NCBI RefSeq assembly: GCF_000202635.1
Contig: NC_015125.1
Location: 3,782,001-3,846,000 of the forward strand
Direction of reading: 5' to 3'
Length of the DNA: 64,000 nt
Source of the DNA: Microbacterium testaceum StLB037
Lineage (GTDB): Bacteria; Actinomycetota; Actinomycetes; Actinomycetales; Microbacteriaceae
Positions 10,599-20,397 of this stretch are shown here, piece after piece (the stretch's first letter is position 1; each line of letters begins with the position of its first letter). The position numbers were made by a program, and so were the translations under genes. Below the pieces are notes generated by a model, which saw only the letters and a program-made list of their open reading frames with translations, was not told where the DNA came from and made no database searches.

Positions 10599-10603
10599 TG
10601 ACC

Positions 10604-10609
10604 TATACT
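10604..10609 (+). promoter_or_regulatory. yajC-secDF promoter (-10 box)
   Basis: A good -10 box TATACT lies just after ruvB and would give a leader of about 65 bases to yajC. Near its end, ACCT-GAA-AGGT can form a small hairpin next to the yajC start. Confidence 0.5.
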
Positions 10610-10681
10610 CGGCGAGGGATTCCCCGACCCCCGCTAGGCAGTGCCGCACGGCGCGCCTGACCTGAAAGGTGCACCGCCTCC

Positions 10682-11143
10682 ATGGATTTCGCGAGCTTCT
10701 TCGCCAATTACGGCCTCATCATCCTGCTGATCGGCCTCTTGATCTTCATGTTCTGGAGCTCTCGCCGCCGCATGCAGAAGCAGAAGCTCGAGCTGGAGGA
10801 GAAGGCGCGTCAGACGGTTCCCGGCGCTGAGGTCCTGCTGCAGGGCGGGCTCTACGGCACCATCGTCGAGTACGACGGTGAAGACCTCGACAAGCCGGCT
10901 CACGTCGAAATCGCCCCCGGCGTCGTCATCAAGGTCCACAGCCAGGCCGTCCTCCGCATCGTCGACCCGACCTCGGGCACCGTGACCGAAGACGAGTTCA
11001 TCGAGGCCGAGGAGACCGAGGCCGAGTACATCGCCGGTGTCACCGACGGCGAGATCACCTCGATCAGCGACGACCACCGCGCCGCGCGCCAGGCCGCCGA
11101 AGCCGACGCCGACCGCACCGACAAGGACCGTCCGCAGGCCTGA
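10682..11143 (+). CDS. yajC: Preprotein translocase subunit YajC
   Basis: Small membrane partner of SecDF. One transmembrane helix (about residues 9-28, GLIILLIGLLIFMFW) is followed by RRRMQKQKLELEEKARQ and the conserved GGLYGTIVEYDGE with VEIAPGVVIKVHSQAV. The acidic C-terminal tail makes it longer (153 residues) than the roughly 110 of E. coli YajC. It is followed by secD after 48 bases. Confidence 0.93.
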   Translation: MDFASFFANYGLIILLIGLLIFMFWSSRRRMQKQKLELEEKARQTVPGAEVLLQGGLYGTIVEYDGEDLDKPAHVEIAPGVVIKVHSQAVLRIVDPTSGTVTEDEFIEAEETEAEYIAGVTDGEITSISDDHRAARQAAEADADRTDKDRPQA

Positions 11144-11191
11144 CGCCTCGACCGTTCGTTCTCTCGTTCCGCCGCATAGAAAGCCGACTCC

Positions 11192-12898
11192 GTGGCGCCC
11201 TCTCCTCCTGTCCGCCATGCCTGGCGTGTCCTGACCGGTCTCCTCGCCATCACGGCGGTGCTGTTCGGGCTGAACGCTCTGGGCGTGTACGCCTTCAAGG
11301 CCAGCTCCTGGACCCCTGACCTCGCCCTCGACCTGCAGGGCGGAACGCAGATCATCCTGCAGGCGCAGACCACGGACGGAGCCACTCCCGATTCGGAGCA
11401 GCTCCAGCAGGCGGTGTCGATCATCCGCCAGCGCGTCGACGCGTCCGGCGTGGGTGAGACCGACATTGCGACCGAGGGCAGCGACAAGATCGTCGTGCAG
11501 ATCCCCGGCGAAGCCGACGAGGCCACGCGCCAGCGCATCCAGAGCTCGGCTCAGCTGCAGCTGCGACCCGTGCTGTTCACGGGTTCGCCCGCGACGACCT
11601 TCGTCGGAGAGGACGGCAACACCACGCCGTACCCGACGCCCGACGCGAACCTGCCGTCCACGCCGACCGCCTCGCCGACGGACGGCAGCGACCCGGCGTA
11701 CATCACGCCGGCGCTCCAGGCGCAGTTCCTCGCCTACGACTGCGCCAACCCGCCGAGCAACCCCGCCCAGGCGCCCGCCAAAGACCCCATGATCACGTGT
11801 GGGCTCAACGACGGCACCAAGTACATCCTCGGGCCGGTCGAGCTCGACGGAGACGACATCGCGGATGCCACCAACGGCCAGGAGCAGAACACCGGCCGCT
11901 GGGCCGTGAACCTCGTCTTCAACGACCAGGGCACCGAGAAGTTCGGCCAGATCAGCCAGCGCCTGTACGGCAAGCAGGCTCCGTTCAACCAGTTCGCCTT
12001 CGTGCTCGACGGGTCGGTCCTCTCGGCCCCGTCGATGAACGGCATCATCCTCGACGGTCGCCCCAGCATCACGGGCAGCTTCACGCAGGAGTCCTCAAAG
12101 GCCCTGGCCGACCAGCTGAAGTACGGCGCCCTGCCGCTGAGCTTCAACGTCGTCAGCTCCGACACCGTCTCGGCCACGCTCGGTTCGCAGCAGCTGCAGG
12201 TCGGCTTCATCGCCGGTCTCATCGGTCTCGCGCTCGTCGCCCTCTATTCGCTCATCGTCTACCGCGCCCTGGGCACGGTGATCATCGCCTCGCTCGGGGT
12301 GATGGCGGTCCTGACCTACGTGATGCTCTGCATCCTGGCCTGGCGTATGGGCTTCCGCCTGTCGCTCGCCGGCGTCGCGGGCCTCATCATCACGATCGGC
12401 TTCACCGCGGACTCGTTCATCGTCTACTTCGAACGAATACGAGACGAGCTTCGCGACGGCAAGTCGATCACCGCCGCGGTCGAGGACGGCTGGTCCCGCG
12501 CCAAGCGCACGATCTACATCTCGAAGTCGATCAACATCCTCGCGGCCGTCGTGCTGTACATCCTCGCGGATGCCACGGTGAAGGGCTTCGCGTTCACCCT
12601 CGGGCTCACGACCGCGATCGACATCCTGATCTTCATCCTGTTCACCCACCCGGTGATGCAGTTGCTCGCACGGACCCGGTTCTTCGGCTCGGGGCACCCG
12701 CTGTCCGGCATGGACCCCGAGGCCCTCGGTGCCGTCTACCGCGGTCGTGCGCAGTTCCGTGCGCCCGTCGCCGACACCGGCCGCACCAAGCGCTCGCGCG
12801 GTGAGGCGCAGCGCCGTCAGACGATCGCGGAACGCAAGCAGGCTGAGCTCGCCGCCGCTCGCGGCGATAGCCGCTCCACGAAGGAGGGAGACGACTGA
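11192..12898 (+). CDS. secD: Protein translocase subunit SecD
   Basis: Integral membrane subunit that uses proton flow to pull secreted proteins off SecYEG. The 568 residues have a first membrane helix at about 12-32, the signature LALDLQGGTQIIL, a large extracytoplasmic domain with a Thr/Pro-rich linker (about 145-165), then a block of helices from about 345 containing GLIITIGFTADSFIVYFERI. The C-terminal 60 residues are basic and cytoplasmic. It shares one base with secF (TGATG). Confidence 0.95.
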   Translation: MAPSPPVRHAWRVLTGLLAITAVLFGLNALGVYAFKASSWTPDLALDLQGGTQIILQAQTTDGATPDSEQLQQAVSIIRQRVDASGVGETDIATEGSDKIVVQIPGEADEATRQRIQSSAQLQLRPVLFTGSPATTFVGEDGNTTPYPTPDANLPSTPTASPTDGSDPAYITPALQAQFLAYDCANPPSNPAQAPAKDPMITCGLNDGTKYILGPVELDGDDIADATNGQEQNTGRWAVNLVFNDQGTEKFGQISQRLYGKQAPFNQFAFVLDGSVLSAPSMNGIILDGRPSITGSFTQESSKALADQLKYGALPLSFNVVSSDTVSATLGSQQLQVGFIAGLIGLALVALYSLIVYRALGTVIIASLGVMAVLTYVMLCILAWRMGFRLSLAGVAGLIITIGFTADSFIVYFERIRDELRDGKSITAAVEDGWSRAKRTIYISKSINILAAVVLYILADATVKGFAFTLGLTTAIDILIFILFTHPVMQLLARTRFFGSGHPLSGMDPEALGAVYRGRAQFRAPVADTGRTKRSRGEAQRRQTIAERKQAELAAARGDSRSTKEGDD

Positions 12899-13884
12899 TG
12901 CGCTCCATGACGCAGCTCGGTAACGACCTCTACTCCGGGAAGACCTCCTTCCCGTTCGTCCAGCGTCGCCGGATCTGGTTCCTCATCGCCGCCCTTCTCG
13001 TGATCGGCGCGGCGCTGGTTCCGCTCGCACGGCCCATCCAGTTCTCGATCGAGTTCACCGGTGGATCGCAGTTCACGATCTCGAACCCGGCGACCGTCGA
13101 TCAGTCGCTGGCGACGCAGGCTGTCTCCTCGGTCGTTCCGGGCGCCTCCACCCGCGTCACCGTGATCAACGACGAGGCGGTCCGCGTGCAGACCGATCAG
13201 ATGAGCAACGACGAGACCCAGGCGGTCTCGGCGGCGCTCGCCTCGGCGTACCAGGTGCCCAGTTCCGAGGTCACGAACTCCTTCATCGGAGCGACATGGG
13301 GTGCGGACGTCACGCGCCAGTCCCTGTGGGGTCTCGCCATCTTCCTTGCGCTGACCTTCCTCATCCTCGCGCTGTACTTCCGCACGTGGAAAATGTCGGT
13401 CGCTGCCATCATCGGCCTCGTCGACGTCCTCGTCATCACCGTCGGCATCTACGCGCTCTTCGGGTTCGAGATCTCGCCCGCGGCGGTGATCGGCTTCCTC
13501 ACGATCCTGTCGTACGCCCTGTACGACACCACGGTCGTGTTCGACAAGGTGAGGGAGAACACGCGAGAAGACGGGGAGATCTCCGGACGCACCTTCGCCG
13601 AATCGGTCAACCTCGCGGCGAACCAGACCCTCATCCGCTCGATCAACACGACGATCGTCGCCGTTCTGCCGATCGGCGCGATCCTGTTCATCGGTGTGCC
13701 GCTCGGTGCGCGCACATTGAGCGACATCTCGCTGTCGATCTTCGTCGGAACCCTGGTGGCCGCGTACTCGACGCTGTTCGTCGCCGTGCCGCTGTACGCG
13801 CTGCTGCGCGAGCGGGAGTCGCCGATCGCTCAGCGCGATGCGCGCGTGCGCTCCGCGCGGGAGAAGGCGGGCGTCCCCGCCTGA
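12898..13884 (+). CDS. secF: Protein translocase subunit SecF
   Basis: Partner of SecD. In 328 residues, the first helix (about 25-45) is followed by SIEFTGGSQFTISNPATVDQ and five more helices from about 140, including SYALYDTTVVFDKVRENTR and the SINTTIVAVLPIGAILFIG stretch. The start overlaps the secD stop by one base, indicating coupling. The actinobacterial neighbour apt, found between secF and rel in mycobacteria, is absent here. Confidence 0.95.
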   Translation: MRSMTQLGNDLYSGKTSFPFVQRRRIWFLIAALLVIGAALVPLARPIQFSIEFTGGSQFTISNPATVDQSLATQAVSSVVPGASTRVTVINDEAVRVQTDQMSNDETQAVSAALASAYQVPSSEVTNSFIGATWGADVTRQSLWGLAIFLALTFLILALYFRTWKMSVAAIIGLVDVLVITVGIYALFGFEISPAAVIGFLTILSYALYDTTVVFDKVRENTREDGEISGRTFAESVNLAANQTLIRSINTTIVAVLPIGAILFIGVPLGARTLSDISLSIFVGTLVAAYSTLFVAVPLYALLRERESPIAQRDARVRSAREKAGVPA

Positions 13885-13909
13885 CGGCGGGGACCCGCTC
13901 CGCCGGGCG

Positions 13910-13915
13910 TAGGAT
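13910..13915 (+). promoter_or_regulatory. rel promoter (-10 box)
   Basis: TAGGAT after the secF stop would give a leader of about 30 bases. The purine-rich run GGGGGGAGGGGC-AAGG ending 13951 serves as the ribosome binding region for rel. Confidence 0.45.
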
Positions 13916-13951
13916 TGATCGACTGACGTCATAACGGGGGGAGGGGCAAGG

Positions 13952-16204
13952 ATGACCGAAACCGCGGCCTCCGCACCACCGCCGTCCTCGCTGCGCCGAC
14001 TCGTTCCGCGGATCTTCTCGCGCGCCGCTCGTCGCGACGACGTCGACAAGCTCCTGCGCACCGTCCGGACGCATCACCCCAAGGGCGATCTCGGCATCAT
14101 CGAGCGCGCGTACGCGGTCGCCGACAAGGCCCACGACGGGCAGAAGCGCCAGAGCGGCGAGCCGTACATCACGCACCCTCTCGCGGTGGCGCAGATCCTC
14201 GCCGAACTCGGTCTCGGCCCGAAGGCGATCGCCGCCGCCCTGCTGCACGACACCGTCGAAGACACCGGTTATCCGCTCGACGAACTGGCCGCCGACTTCG
14301 GTGACGAAGTCGCGATGCTCGTCGACGGCGTCACGAAGCTCGACAAGGTCAAGTACGGCGACAGCGCGCAGGCCGAGACCGTCCGCAAGATGATCGTGGC
14401 GATGTCGAAGGACATCCGCGTCCTCCTCATCAAGCTGGCCGACCGGCTGCACAACGCCCGCACGTGGGGCTTCGTCCCCCCGCACAAGGCGGCCAAGAAG
14501 GCCACCGAGACGCTCGAGATCTACGCGCCGCTCGCGCACCGGCTCGGCATCCAGGCCATCAAGAGCGAGCTCGAGGACCTCTCGTTCGCGGTGATGCACC
14601 CCAAGCTCTACGCCGAGATCGAGAGTCTCGTCAAACAGCGCACCCCGCAGCGCGAACAGTACGTCCAGAACGTCATCGACGCCGTCGACGCCGACCTCCG
14701 CGAACTCCGGGTGCGTGGCCGCGTCATGGGGCGCCCGAAGCAGCTGTACTCCGTGTACCAGAAGATGGTCGTGCGCGGTCGTGAGTTCGACGACATCTAC
14801 GACCTCATCGGCATCCGGATCCTCGTGGGCACGGTGCGCGACTGCTACGCGGTGCTCGGCGCGATCCACGCCCGCTGGACGCCGCTGCCGGGGCGATTCA
14901 AGGACTACATCGCGACCCCCAAGTTCAACCTGTACCAGTCGCTCCACACGACGGTGATCGGACCCGGCGGTCGCACGGTCGAGATCCAGATCCGCACGCA
15001 CGAGATGCACCAGCAGGCCGAGTTCGGTGTCGCGGCCCACTGGAAGTACAAGGAGCGCATGGCGGGCGGCAAGGCGGATGCCAAGGCCGTCGACGCCGAC
15101 ATGGCGTGGATCGCGCACATCTCGGACTGGCAGGCCGAGACCGCCGACCCGGGGGAGTTCCTCGATTCACTGCGCTTCGAGATCGGCGCGAAAGAGGTCT
15201 ACGTCTTCACGCCGAAGGGACGCGTGATCGGACTGCCCGCGGGCGCCACTCCCGTCGATTTCGCCTACGCCGTGCACACCGAGATCGGTCACCGCACCAT
15301 GGGGGCGAAGGTCAACGGGCGGCTCGTGCCGTTGGAGACCGCCCTGCAGAGCGGCGACGTCGTCGAGGTGTTCACCTCGAAGAACCCCGACGCGGGCCCC
15401 AGCCAGGACTGGCTCGGCTTCGTCAAGAGCACCCGCGCGCGCAACAAGATCCGCGGCTGGTTCACGAAGGAACGTCGCGAGGAGGCCATCGAGCAGGGCA
15501 AGGACTCGATCGCGCGCGCGATGCGCCGGCAGAATCTGCCGCTGCAGCGCCTCATGAGCCAGGACTCGTTCACGGAGGTCGCGCGGCAGTTCCACTACGA
15601 GGACGTCTCCGCGCTGTACGCCGCGGTCGGCGAGGGACACGTCTCGACGCAGTCGGTGATCGAGAAGGTCACCGCGCTGGTCAGCGCGGAGGACACCTCG
15701 ACCGGGCCGATCGACCTGCCTCAGGTCGGGCGCCGGCGAGCCCCGCGCAACAGCGACTCGGGAGTGCTCGTCCGGGGCGCCCCCGACATCCTGGTCAAAC
15801 TGGCGAAATGCTGCACCCCGGTTCCGGGCGACGAGATCGTCGGTTTCGTCACGCGCGGAAGCGGCGTCTCCGTGCACCGCGGTGACTGCACCAACGTGAA
15901 GTCGCTCAAGGAAGACCCCGACCGTCTCATCGACGTCGAGTGGGCACCGACGACGAAGAGCCTGTTCCTGGTACAGATCCAGGTCGAAGCCCTCGACCGC
16001 TCCGGCCTGCTCAGCGACGTGACCCGCGTGCTGAGCGAGCACCACGTTAACATCCTCTCGGCCACCGTGTCGACGTCGAACGACCGCCTCGCCCTGAGCA
16101 AGTTTGTCTTCGAGATGGGCGACACAGTGCACCTCGACCGCGTGCTGAACGCCGTGCGACGCATCGACGCCGTCTACGACGTGTACCGCGTCACCTCGTC
16201 ATAG
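13952..16204 (+). CDS. rel: Bifunctional (p)ppGpp synthetase/hydrolase Rel
   Basis: Makes and degrades the stringent-response alarmone. The 750 residues are ordered as an HD hydrolase (LLHDTVEDTGY near 105; KLADRLHNARTW near 165), a synthetase with the bifunctional-type RFKDYIATPKFNLYQSLHTT near 315, TGS (VYVFTPKGRVIGLPAGATPV near 418), a zinc-finger region with KCCTPVPGDEIVGFVTRG near 620, and a C-terminal ACT domain (about 665-740). Both catalytic domains look intact. The last 6 bases overlap the convergent AbiEi-like gene. Confidence 0.96.
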   Translation: MTETAASAPPPSSLRRLVPRIFSRAARRDDVDKLLRTVRTHHPKGDLGIIERAYAVADKAHDGQKRQSGEPYITHPLAVAQILAELGLGPKAIAAALLHDTVEDTGYPLDELAADFGDEVAMLVDGVTKLDKVKYGDSAQAETVRKMIVAMSKDIRVLLIKLADRLHNARTWGFVPPHKAAKKATETLEIYAPLAHRLGIQAIKSELEDLSFAVMHPKLYAEIESLVKQRTPQREQYVQNVIDAVDADLRELRVRGRVMGRPKQLYSVYQKMVVRGREFDDIYDLIGIRILVGTVRDCYAVLGAIHARWTPLPGRFKDYIATPKFNLYQSLHTTVIGPGGRTVEIQIRTHEMHQQAEFGVAAHWKYKERMAGGKADAKAVDADMAWIAHISDWQAETADPGEFLDSLRFEIGAKEVYVFTPKGRVIGLPAGATPVDFAYAVHTEIGHRTMGAKVNGRLVPLETALQSGDVVEVFTSKNPDAGPSQDWLGFVKSTRARNKIRGWFTKERREEAIEQGKDSIARAMRRQNLPLQRLMSQDSFTEVARQFHYEDVSALYAAVGEGHVSTQSVIEKVTALVSAEDTSTGPIDLPQVGRRRAPRNSDSGVLVRGAPDILVKLAKCCTPVPGDEIVGFVTRGSGVSVHRGDCTNVKSLKEDPDRLIDVEWAPTTKSLFLVQIQVEALDRSGLLSDVTRVLSEHHVNILSATVSTSNDRLALSKFVFEMGDTVHLDRVLNAVRRIDAVYDVYRVTSS

Positions 16205-16774
16205 CCCCCTCCGCGGCGTGGCGCCCTCCGCGGCCGTCGCGCGCTCAGCGGCCGTCGCGCCCTCGAGGACGTCGAGGGCACGACGACCGTAGGGGATGCG
16301 GGGACGCTCGTGAATCCACGCCCTCGCCTGCTCCGCGAGGTCCGGGTCGGTAGCGGCCCAGGCCGCGGCCGCCGCGGGTTCCTCCAGACGCGCCAGATCA
16401 GCCAGGGCGCGCGTCGGCGTGGCCACGGCCACCCCCGCCACCTCCATCGTGTCGGCGGGGTCGAGCCGCACATCGTGGTAGATGACGTGGATGTCGTGCG
16501 TGACCCGGACGCGTCGCTCGCACGCGCGCTGGAGGTGGTGCGGGGACGGCTCGACGAGCACGCCTCCGTGGACCCAACCCGCGCTGTGCCGGACGAGCGC
16601 CAGCCGCTTCCCGGTCAGCGGTGCGAGGCTCCGGGCGCGCATCCACGGCGTCTCGGCGGCATCCGCGGGCATGTAGCCGGCGCCGATCCCGACGAGAACG
16701 CCGTCGAGACACGCCGCGGTGAGTTCGGCGAGCGAGAGACGCTCGTCCGGGAAGTACAGGAAGGGCGACACCAT
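16199..16774 (-). CDS. AbiEi-like orphan protein, possible antitoxin/regulator-family member
   Basis: 191 residues from the ATG at 16774. A CAGACT box sits 6 bases upstream, which suits a leaderless start better than upstream in-frame codons. The middle part (LTGKRLALVRHSAGWVHGG, then VAVATPTRALADLARLEEP at about 120-140) resembles the C-terminal half of AbiEi-type proteins common in actinobacteria. No toxin partner is adjacent. The C-terminus carries an imperfect repeat (EGATAAERATAAEGAT) encoded by an 18-base direct repeat near 16229-16265. The family assignment is from memory and only moderately sure; the function is unknown. Confidence 0.5.
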   Translation of the reverse strand: MVSPFLYFPDERLSLAELTAACLDGVLVGIGAGYMPADAAETPWMRARSLAPLTGKRLALVRHSAGWVHGGVLVEPSPHHLQRACERRVRVTHDIHVIYHDVRLDPADTMEVAGVAVATPTRALADLARLEEPAAAAAWAATDPDLAEQARAWIHERPRIPYGRRALDVLEGATAAERATAAEGATPRRGL

Positions 16775-16839
16775 CCCGTCAGTCTGACGCGAGGGTGTCG
16801 CCCTGCCCCGCCGGAGCGGGAATCTGTGGAGAGAACCGA

Positions 16840-18468
16840 TCAGCCGCCGAGGGCGCGCAGCCATCCACGGCGCGCTTCGAGCGCCTCGGAGGCCTGAGCA
16901 GCCGCCCGCTTGTCACCGCGCGCTTCGGCATCGGCGAGCTCGGACTCGAGCTTGGCGATCGCGTCGGTGATCTGGCGCGTCATGTCGTTCGCACGCGCCT
17001 TCTGCTCGGGGTCGTTGCGCTTCCAGTCCGCGTCTTCCCGCGTGCGGACGCTCTGCTCGATCTTGCGGAGCTCGTCGTCCAGGCCGCGCTCGACGTCGCG
17101 GGGGAACACCCGGCCGATCTCGTCCCACTGACGCTGGATCGCGGTCAGTCGCTGACGGGCCGTGGCGAGGTTCTTCTCGTCGACGATCGGAGCGGCCTGC
17201 TCGAGCAGGGCACGCTTCTGCTCGATCTTCTCGCGCGACGCTTCGATGTCCGCGGCTTCCCGCTCGCCGCGGGCGCCGTAGAGGGCGTCGCCCGCAGCCT
17301 TGAACCGCGCCCACAGCGCGTCGTCGACCTTGCGACCGGCGCGGCCGGAGGCCTTCCACTCGTCGAGCAGGTCGCGATAGGCGCCGATGCCGTCCTCGCC
17401 ACGCGGGGCGAGGGCCTCGGCGCGCTCCACGAGACGCGTCTTGACGTCGCGAGCAGCCTTGTGCGTGTCGTCCAGCGCCGAGAAGAACTCGCGGCGGTGG
17501 CGGTCGAAGCTCGCCCGGGCGTCACGGAAGCGACGCCACAGCTGCTGAGCCGTCGACTTGGGCAGGCGGGGGCCGTTCTGCTGGTGCGCCTGCCAGCGGT
17601 CGAAGAGAGCCGACATGTCGGCGGTGCTCTGCTTCCACTGCACGGTCTGCGGGTCGCGGGCGGCCAGAGCCTCGGCCTCTTCGACGATGAGGGTGCGCTC
17701 GCGTACCGCCTCTGCGACGGCTTCCTTGGCCGCCGCGGCCTCGCTCTCGCTCGCCTCGGCCAGCTCCGCGGTGAGAGCATCGATGCGCGAGATGAGGGTG
17801 GCGAGATCGCCCACGGCGGCGGCCCCGTCCAGCTTGCCGCGCACGCTCAATGCGGTGGCACGGAGGTCGGATGCCGACGCGCCGCCTCGGCGGTGACGAA
17901 CCTCGAGGAGGGTGACCTCGCTCGCCAGGTCGGCGAACTTGCGCTCGAAGTACGCGAGGGCTTCGGCCGGAGTCCCGTCCGGGTACTGGCCCACGACGCG
18001 CCATCCGTCGGCTTCGCGCACCGAAACGGTGCCCTCGTCATCGACGCGACCCCACGGCTCGGTCGGAGCGGCCACGCGAGCGCCCGGGCGCGGCCCGGGG
18101 CGGGGCGACGGAGCCGGAGCGGGCACGGGCGCAGCGGGCGTCGCGGCGACGGGCCCGGCGGCATCCTGTTCGGCCGGCTCGGAGATTTCCTCGCCGGCGG
18201 TTTCCTCGCCGGCGGCGGGGGAGGCAACACCGTCGCCGGATTCCGCCGCTTCGACGGGCGACTCGTCAGCGGCGCTGGGAGCCTCGGCGGCCTCCGACGC
18301 ATCCGCGGGGGAGGCGTCGACGGACTCGGCGGGGACGTCGGCCGGATCGGTGGCCGCCGCGGATTCGTCGGGGGAGACCGTCGTCTCGTCGGCGGGAACC
18401 AGCTCGTCGGTCGCGTCGCTCGCGGAGTCGTGCGGACCGGCGGTGTCGGGGGAGGAAGCGGAAGTCAC
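16840..18468 (-). CDS. DUF349 domain-containing protein
   Basis: A 542-residue cytoplasmic protein of unknown function. Residues 1-135 are a disordered Asp/Glu/Ala/Pro-rich region. The rest is an alpha-helical, Arg/Lys/Glu-rich array of DUF349-type units (for example LWRRFRDARASFDRHRREFF, WARFKAAGDALYGARG and RQWDEIGRVFPRDVER). Such proteins are often found near rel in actinobacteria. The GTG start has GAGGTG about 8 bases upstream. Confidence 0.85.
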   Translation of the reverse strand: MTSASSPDTAGPHDSASDATDELVPADETTVSPDESAAATDPADVPAESVDASPADASEAAEAPSAADESPVEAAESGDGVASPAAGEETAGEEISEPAEQDAAGPVAATPAAPVPAPAPSPRPGPRPGARVAAPTEPWGRVDDEGTVSVREADGWRVVGQYPDGTPAEALAYFERKFADLASEVTLLEVRHRRGGASASDLRATALSVRGKLDGAAAVGDLATLISRIDALTAELAEASESEAAAAKEAVAEAVRERTLIVEEAEALAARDPQTVQWKQSTADMSALFDRWQAHQQNGPRLPKSTAQQLWRRFRDARASFDRHRREFFSALDDTHKAARDVKTRLVERAEALAPRGEDGIGAYRDLLDEWKASGRAGRKVDDALWARFKAAGDALYGARGEREAADIEASREKIEQKRALLEQAAPIVDEKNLATARQRLTAIQRQWDEIGRVFPRDVERGLDDELRKIEQSVRTREDADWKRNDPEQKARANDMTRQITDAIAKLESELADAEARGDKRAAAQASEALEARRGWLRALGG

Positions 18469-18483
18469 GGAAATAGCACCTCA

Positions 18484-18526
18484 TCGCGGCAAAGCCGCCT
18501 GGGGGAGAAGGACGATCCCGAGCCTA
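18484..18526 (-). promoter_or_regulatory. DUF349 gene promoter and leader hairpin
   Basis: On the minus strand a -10 box TAGGCT (plus 18521-18526) is followed by a short leader with a tight hairpin, GCGGC-TTT-GCCGC (18486-18498), just before the Shine-Dalgarno. The hairpin could tune translation; this is inference. Confidence 0.35.
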
Positions 18527-18552
18527 GTACGCCCGACCGCGGCGTGACGGGA

Positions 18553-18849
18553 TCAGGGTGTCGGGGCCGTCGTCTCTTCCGGTTCGGGAAGCGGAGCGTC
18601 GGGAGCCGTGGAGGGAGAAGGGGAGTCCGTGACCGTCGGAGAGGGTGCGGGAGCGCCCGGACCCGCCACGAAGTACGCGGTCTGGGCCGCGATCGCGCCG
18701 GCGATCACGATGACGCCGACGACGACCCCGAGAAGGTTGTCGCGCCGACGGCGCTGACCTTGACGACGATGCAGCTCCTGCCGCGCCTGGTACGCACGAG
18801 CGCGTTCCCGCTGCTCGCGGCTCTGCCGGTCTTTCCCGCCCGTCGCCAC
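18553..18849 (-). CDS. Small single-pass membrane protein
   Basis: 98 residues: a very basic cytoplasmic start (QSREQRERARAYQARQELHR, RRRRDN), one membrane helix at about 41-63 (LLGVVVGVIVIAGAIAAQ), then a short Pro/Ser/Thr/Glu-rich outside tail. From memory, this resembles the N-terminal anchor of membrane-bound peptidyl-prolyl isomerases encoded near rel in related genera, with the isomerase domain missing. The GTG start has GGAGG 5 bases upstream; TAGGAT (plus 18885-18890) is a likely -10. It is divergent from rarA. The function is unknown. Confidence 0.7.
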   Translation of the reverse strand: MATGGKDRQSREQRERARAYQARQELHRRQGQRRRRDNLLGVVVGVIVIAGAIAAQTAYFVAGPGAPAPSPTVTDSPSPSTAPDAPLPEPEETTAPTP

Positions 18850-18944
18850 ATCGACCTCCTCCGGCCGCCCTGCGACCGTCCCCGATCCTACGCAGCACGC
18901 CGCGAGCCCGACAAAAGACCGACGCCGGTGTCGGTGGCCCCGGT

Positions 18945-18950
18945 TAGCCT
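18945..18950 (+). promoter_or_regulatory. Leaderless -10 box for rarA
   Basis: TAGCCT is followed by 6 bases and the GTG start at 18957, with no room for a Shine-Dalgarno. Confidence 0.5.
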
Positions 18951-18956
18951 GGATCG

Positions 18957-20366
18957 GTGCCCGCCTCCTCCGCCCTCTTCCAGGGCCAGACCCCGCTCGC
19001 GGTCCGGATGCGGCCCACGAGCCTCGACGAGGTCGCGGGCCAGGGCCACCTCCTGCGCCCGGGATCGCCGCTCGTCACCCTCGCGACCACCGACTCCTCG
19101 GCATCCGGATCCGCCGTCTCGGTGATCCTGTGGGGGCCGCCGGGGACGGGCAAGACGACGCTCGCCCAGGCCATCGCACGGTCGTCGGGGCGCCGCTTCG
19201 TCGAGTTGTCGGCGATCACGGCCGGCGTCAAAGACGTGCGTGAGGTCATGCAAGAGGCCCTCACGCAACGCGACCTGTACGGGCAGTCGACGATCCTCTT
19301 CCTCGACGAGATCCACCGTTTCACCAAGGCGCAGCAGGACGCGCTCCTGCCGGGCGTCGAGAACGGATGGGTCGTGCTGATCGCCGCGACCACCGAGAAC
19401 CCCTCGTTCTCGGTCATCTCGCCGCTGCTCTCGCGGTCGTTGCTCTTGACACTCCGCCCGCTCGGCGACGACGATCTGGGCGCCCTCGTCGACCGCGCGG
19501 TGACCGACCCGCGCGGTCTCGCCGGCCGCGTGGTACTCGACGACGACGCCCGAGCAGCTCTCGTCCGCCTCGCCTCGGGCGACGCGCGACGTGCGCTCAC
19601 GGCCCTCGAGGCGGCGGCCTCCGTCGCGGGCGACGACGCCGGCCACGCCGCACCGAACGCTACCGAGGTCGAGGACGAGGACGATCCGGATGCCGATGAC
19701 CCCGCCGCGGAGGCCGAGATCGCCGAGCCGCCGGTCATCACCGCCGACCACATCGCCCAGGCCGTCGACCGGGCGCTCCTGCGCTACGACCGCCAGGGCG
19801 ACGAGCACTACGACGTCATCAGCGCGTTCATCAAGTCGGTGCGCGGGTCGGATCCGGATGCCGCGATCCACTACCTCGCGCGGATGATCGAGGCGGGGGA
19901 GGACCCCCGCTTCATCGCGCGGCGCCTGGTCATCTCCGCCGCGGAGGACATCGGCATGGCCGACCCCCAGGCCCTGCAGATCGCTGTCGCGGCGGCCGAC
20001 GCCGTCGCCTTCATCGGCATGCCCGAGGGGCGTATCCCGCTCGCCGAGGCCACGGTCTACCTCGCGACCACGGCCAAGTCGAACGCGGCGTACAACGCGA
20101 TCAACGCCGCGATCGCCGACGTCCGTGCGGGCGGCTTCGGCCGGGTGCCCCTGCACCTCCGCGACGCGCACTATCCCGGAGCCAAACGCCTGGGCCACGG
20201 CAAGGGATACAAGTACGCCCACGACAGCGAGATCGGCATCGTGACGCAGCAGTACCTACCCGACGAACTGGTGGGAAAGCGGTATTACGAGCCCACGAAC
20301 CACGGCGCCGAGCGCGACGTGTCCGCCCGCCTCGAGAAGATCCGCCGCATCCTCGACGGCCACTGA
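18957..20366 (+). CDS. rarA: Replication-associated recombination ATPase RarA (MgsA)
   Basis: AAA+ protein of the clamp-loader/RuvB group that acts at stalled replication forks. The 469 residues begin [20 protein letters not shown]. Walker [13 protein letters not shown] lies near 62, Walker [10 protein letters not shown] near 113, and the C-terminal tetramerisation part has [20 protein letters not shown] and [13 protein letters not shown]. An acidic insertion ([16 protein letters not shown], about 240-256) between the ATPase and C-terminal domains is longer than usual. Confidence 0.94.
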   Translation: MPASSALFQGQTPLAVRMRPTSLDEVAGQGHLLRPGSPLVTLATTDSSASGSAVSVILWGPPGTGKTTLAQAIARSSGRRFVELSAITAGVKDVREVMQEALTQRDLYGQSTILFLDEIHRFTKAQQDALLPGVENGWVVLIAATTENPSFSVISPLLSRSLLLTLRPLGDDDLGALVDRAVTDPRGLAGRVVLDDDARAALVRLASGDARRALTALEAAASVAGDDAGHAAPNATEVEDEDDPDADDPAAEAEIAEPPVITADHIAQAVDRALLRYDRQGDEHYDVISAFIKSVRGSDPDAAIHYLARMIEAGEDPRFIARRLVISAAEDIGMADPQALQIAVAAADAVAFIGMPEGRIPLAEATVYLATTAKSNAAYNAINAAIADVRAGGFGRVPLHLRDAHYPGAKRLGHGKGYKYAHDSEIGIVTQQYLPDELVGKRYYEPTNHGAERDVSARLEKIRRILDGH

Positions 20367-20397
20367 GCGCTCTGCGGGAGCTCGCGGGCGGCTCTGA

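Noticed and set aside
16199..16774. Type IV toxin-antitoxin pair
   Set aside because: No AbiEii-like nucleotidyltransferase gene is adjacent, so only an orphan family member can be claimed.
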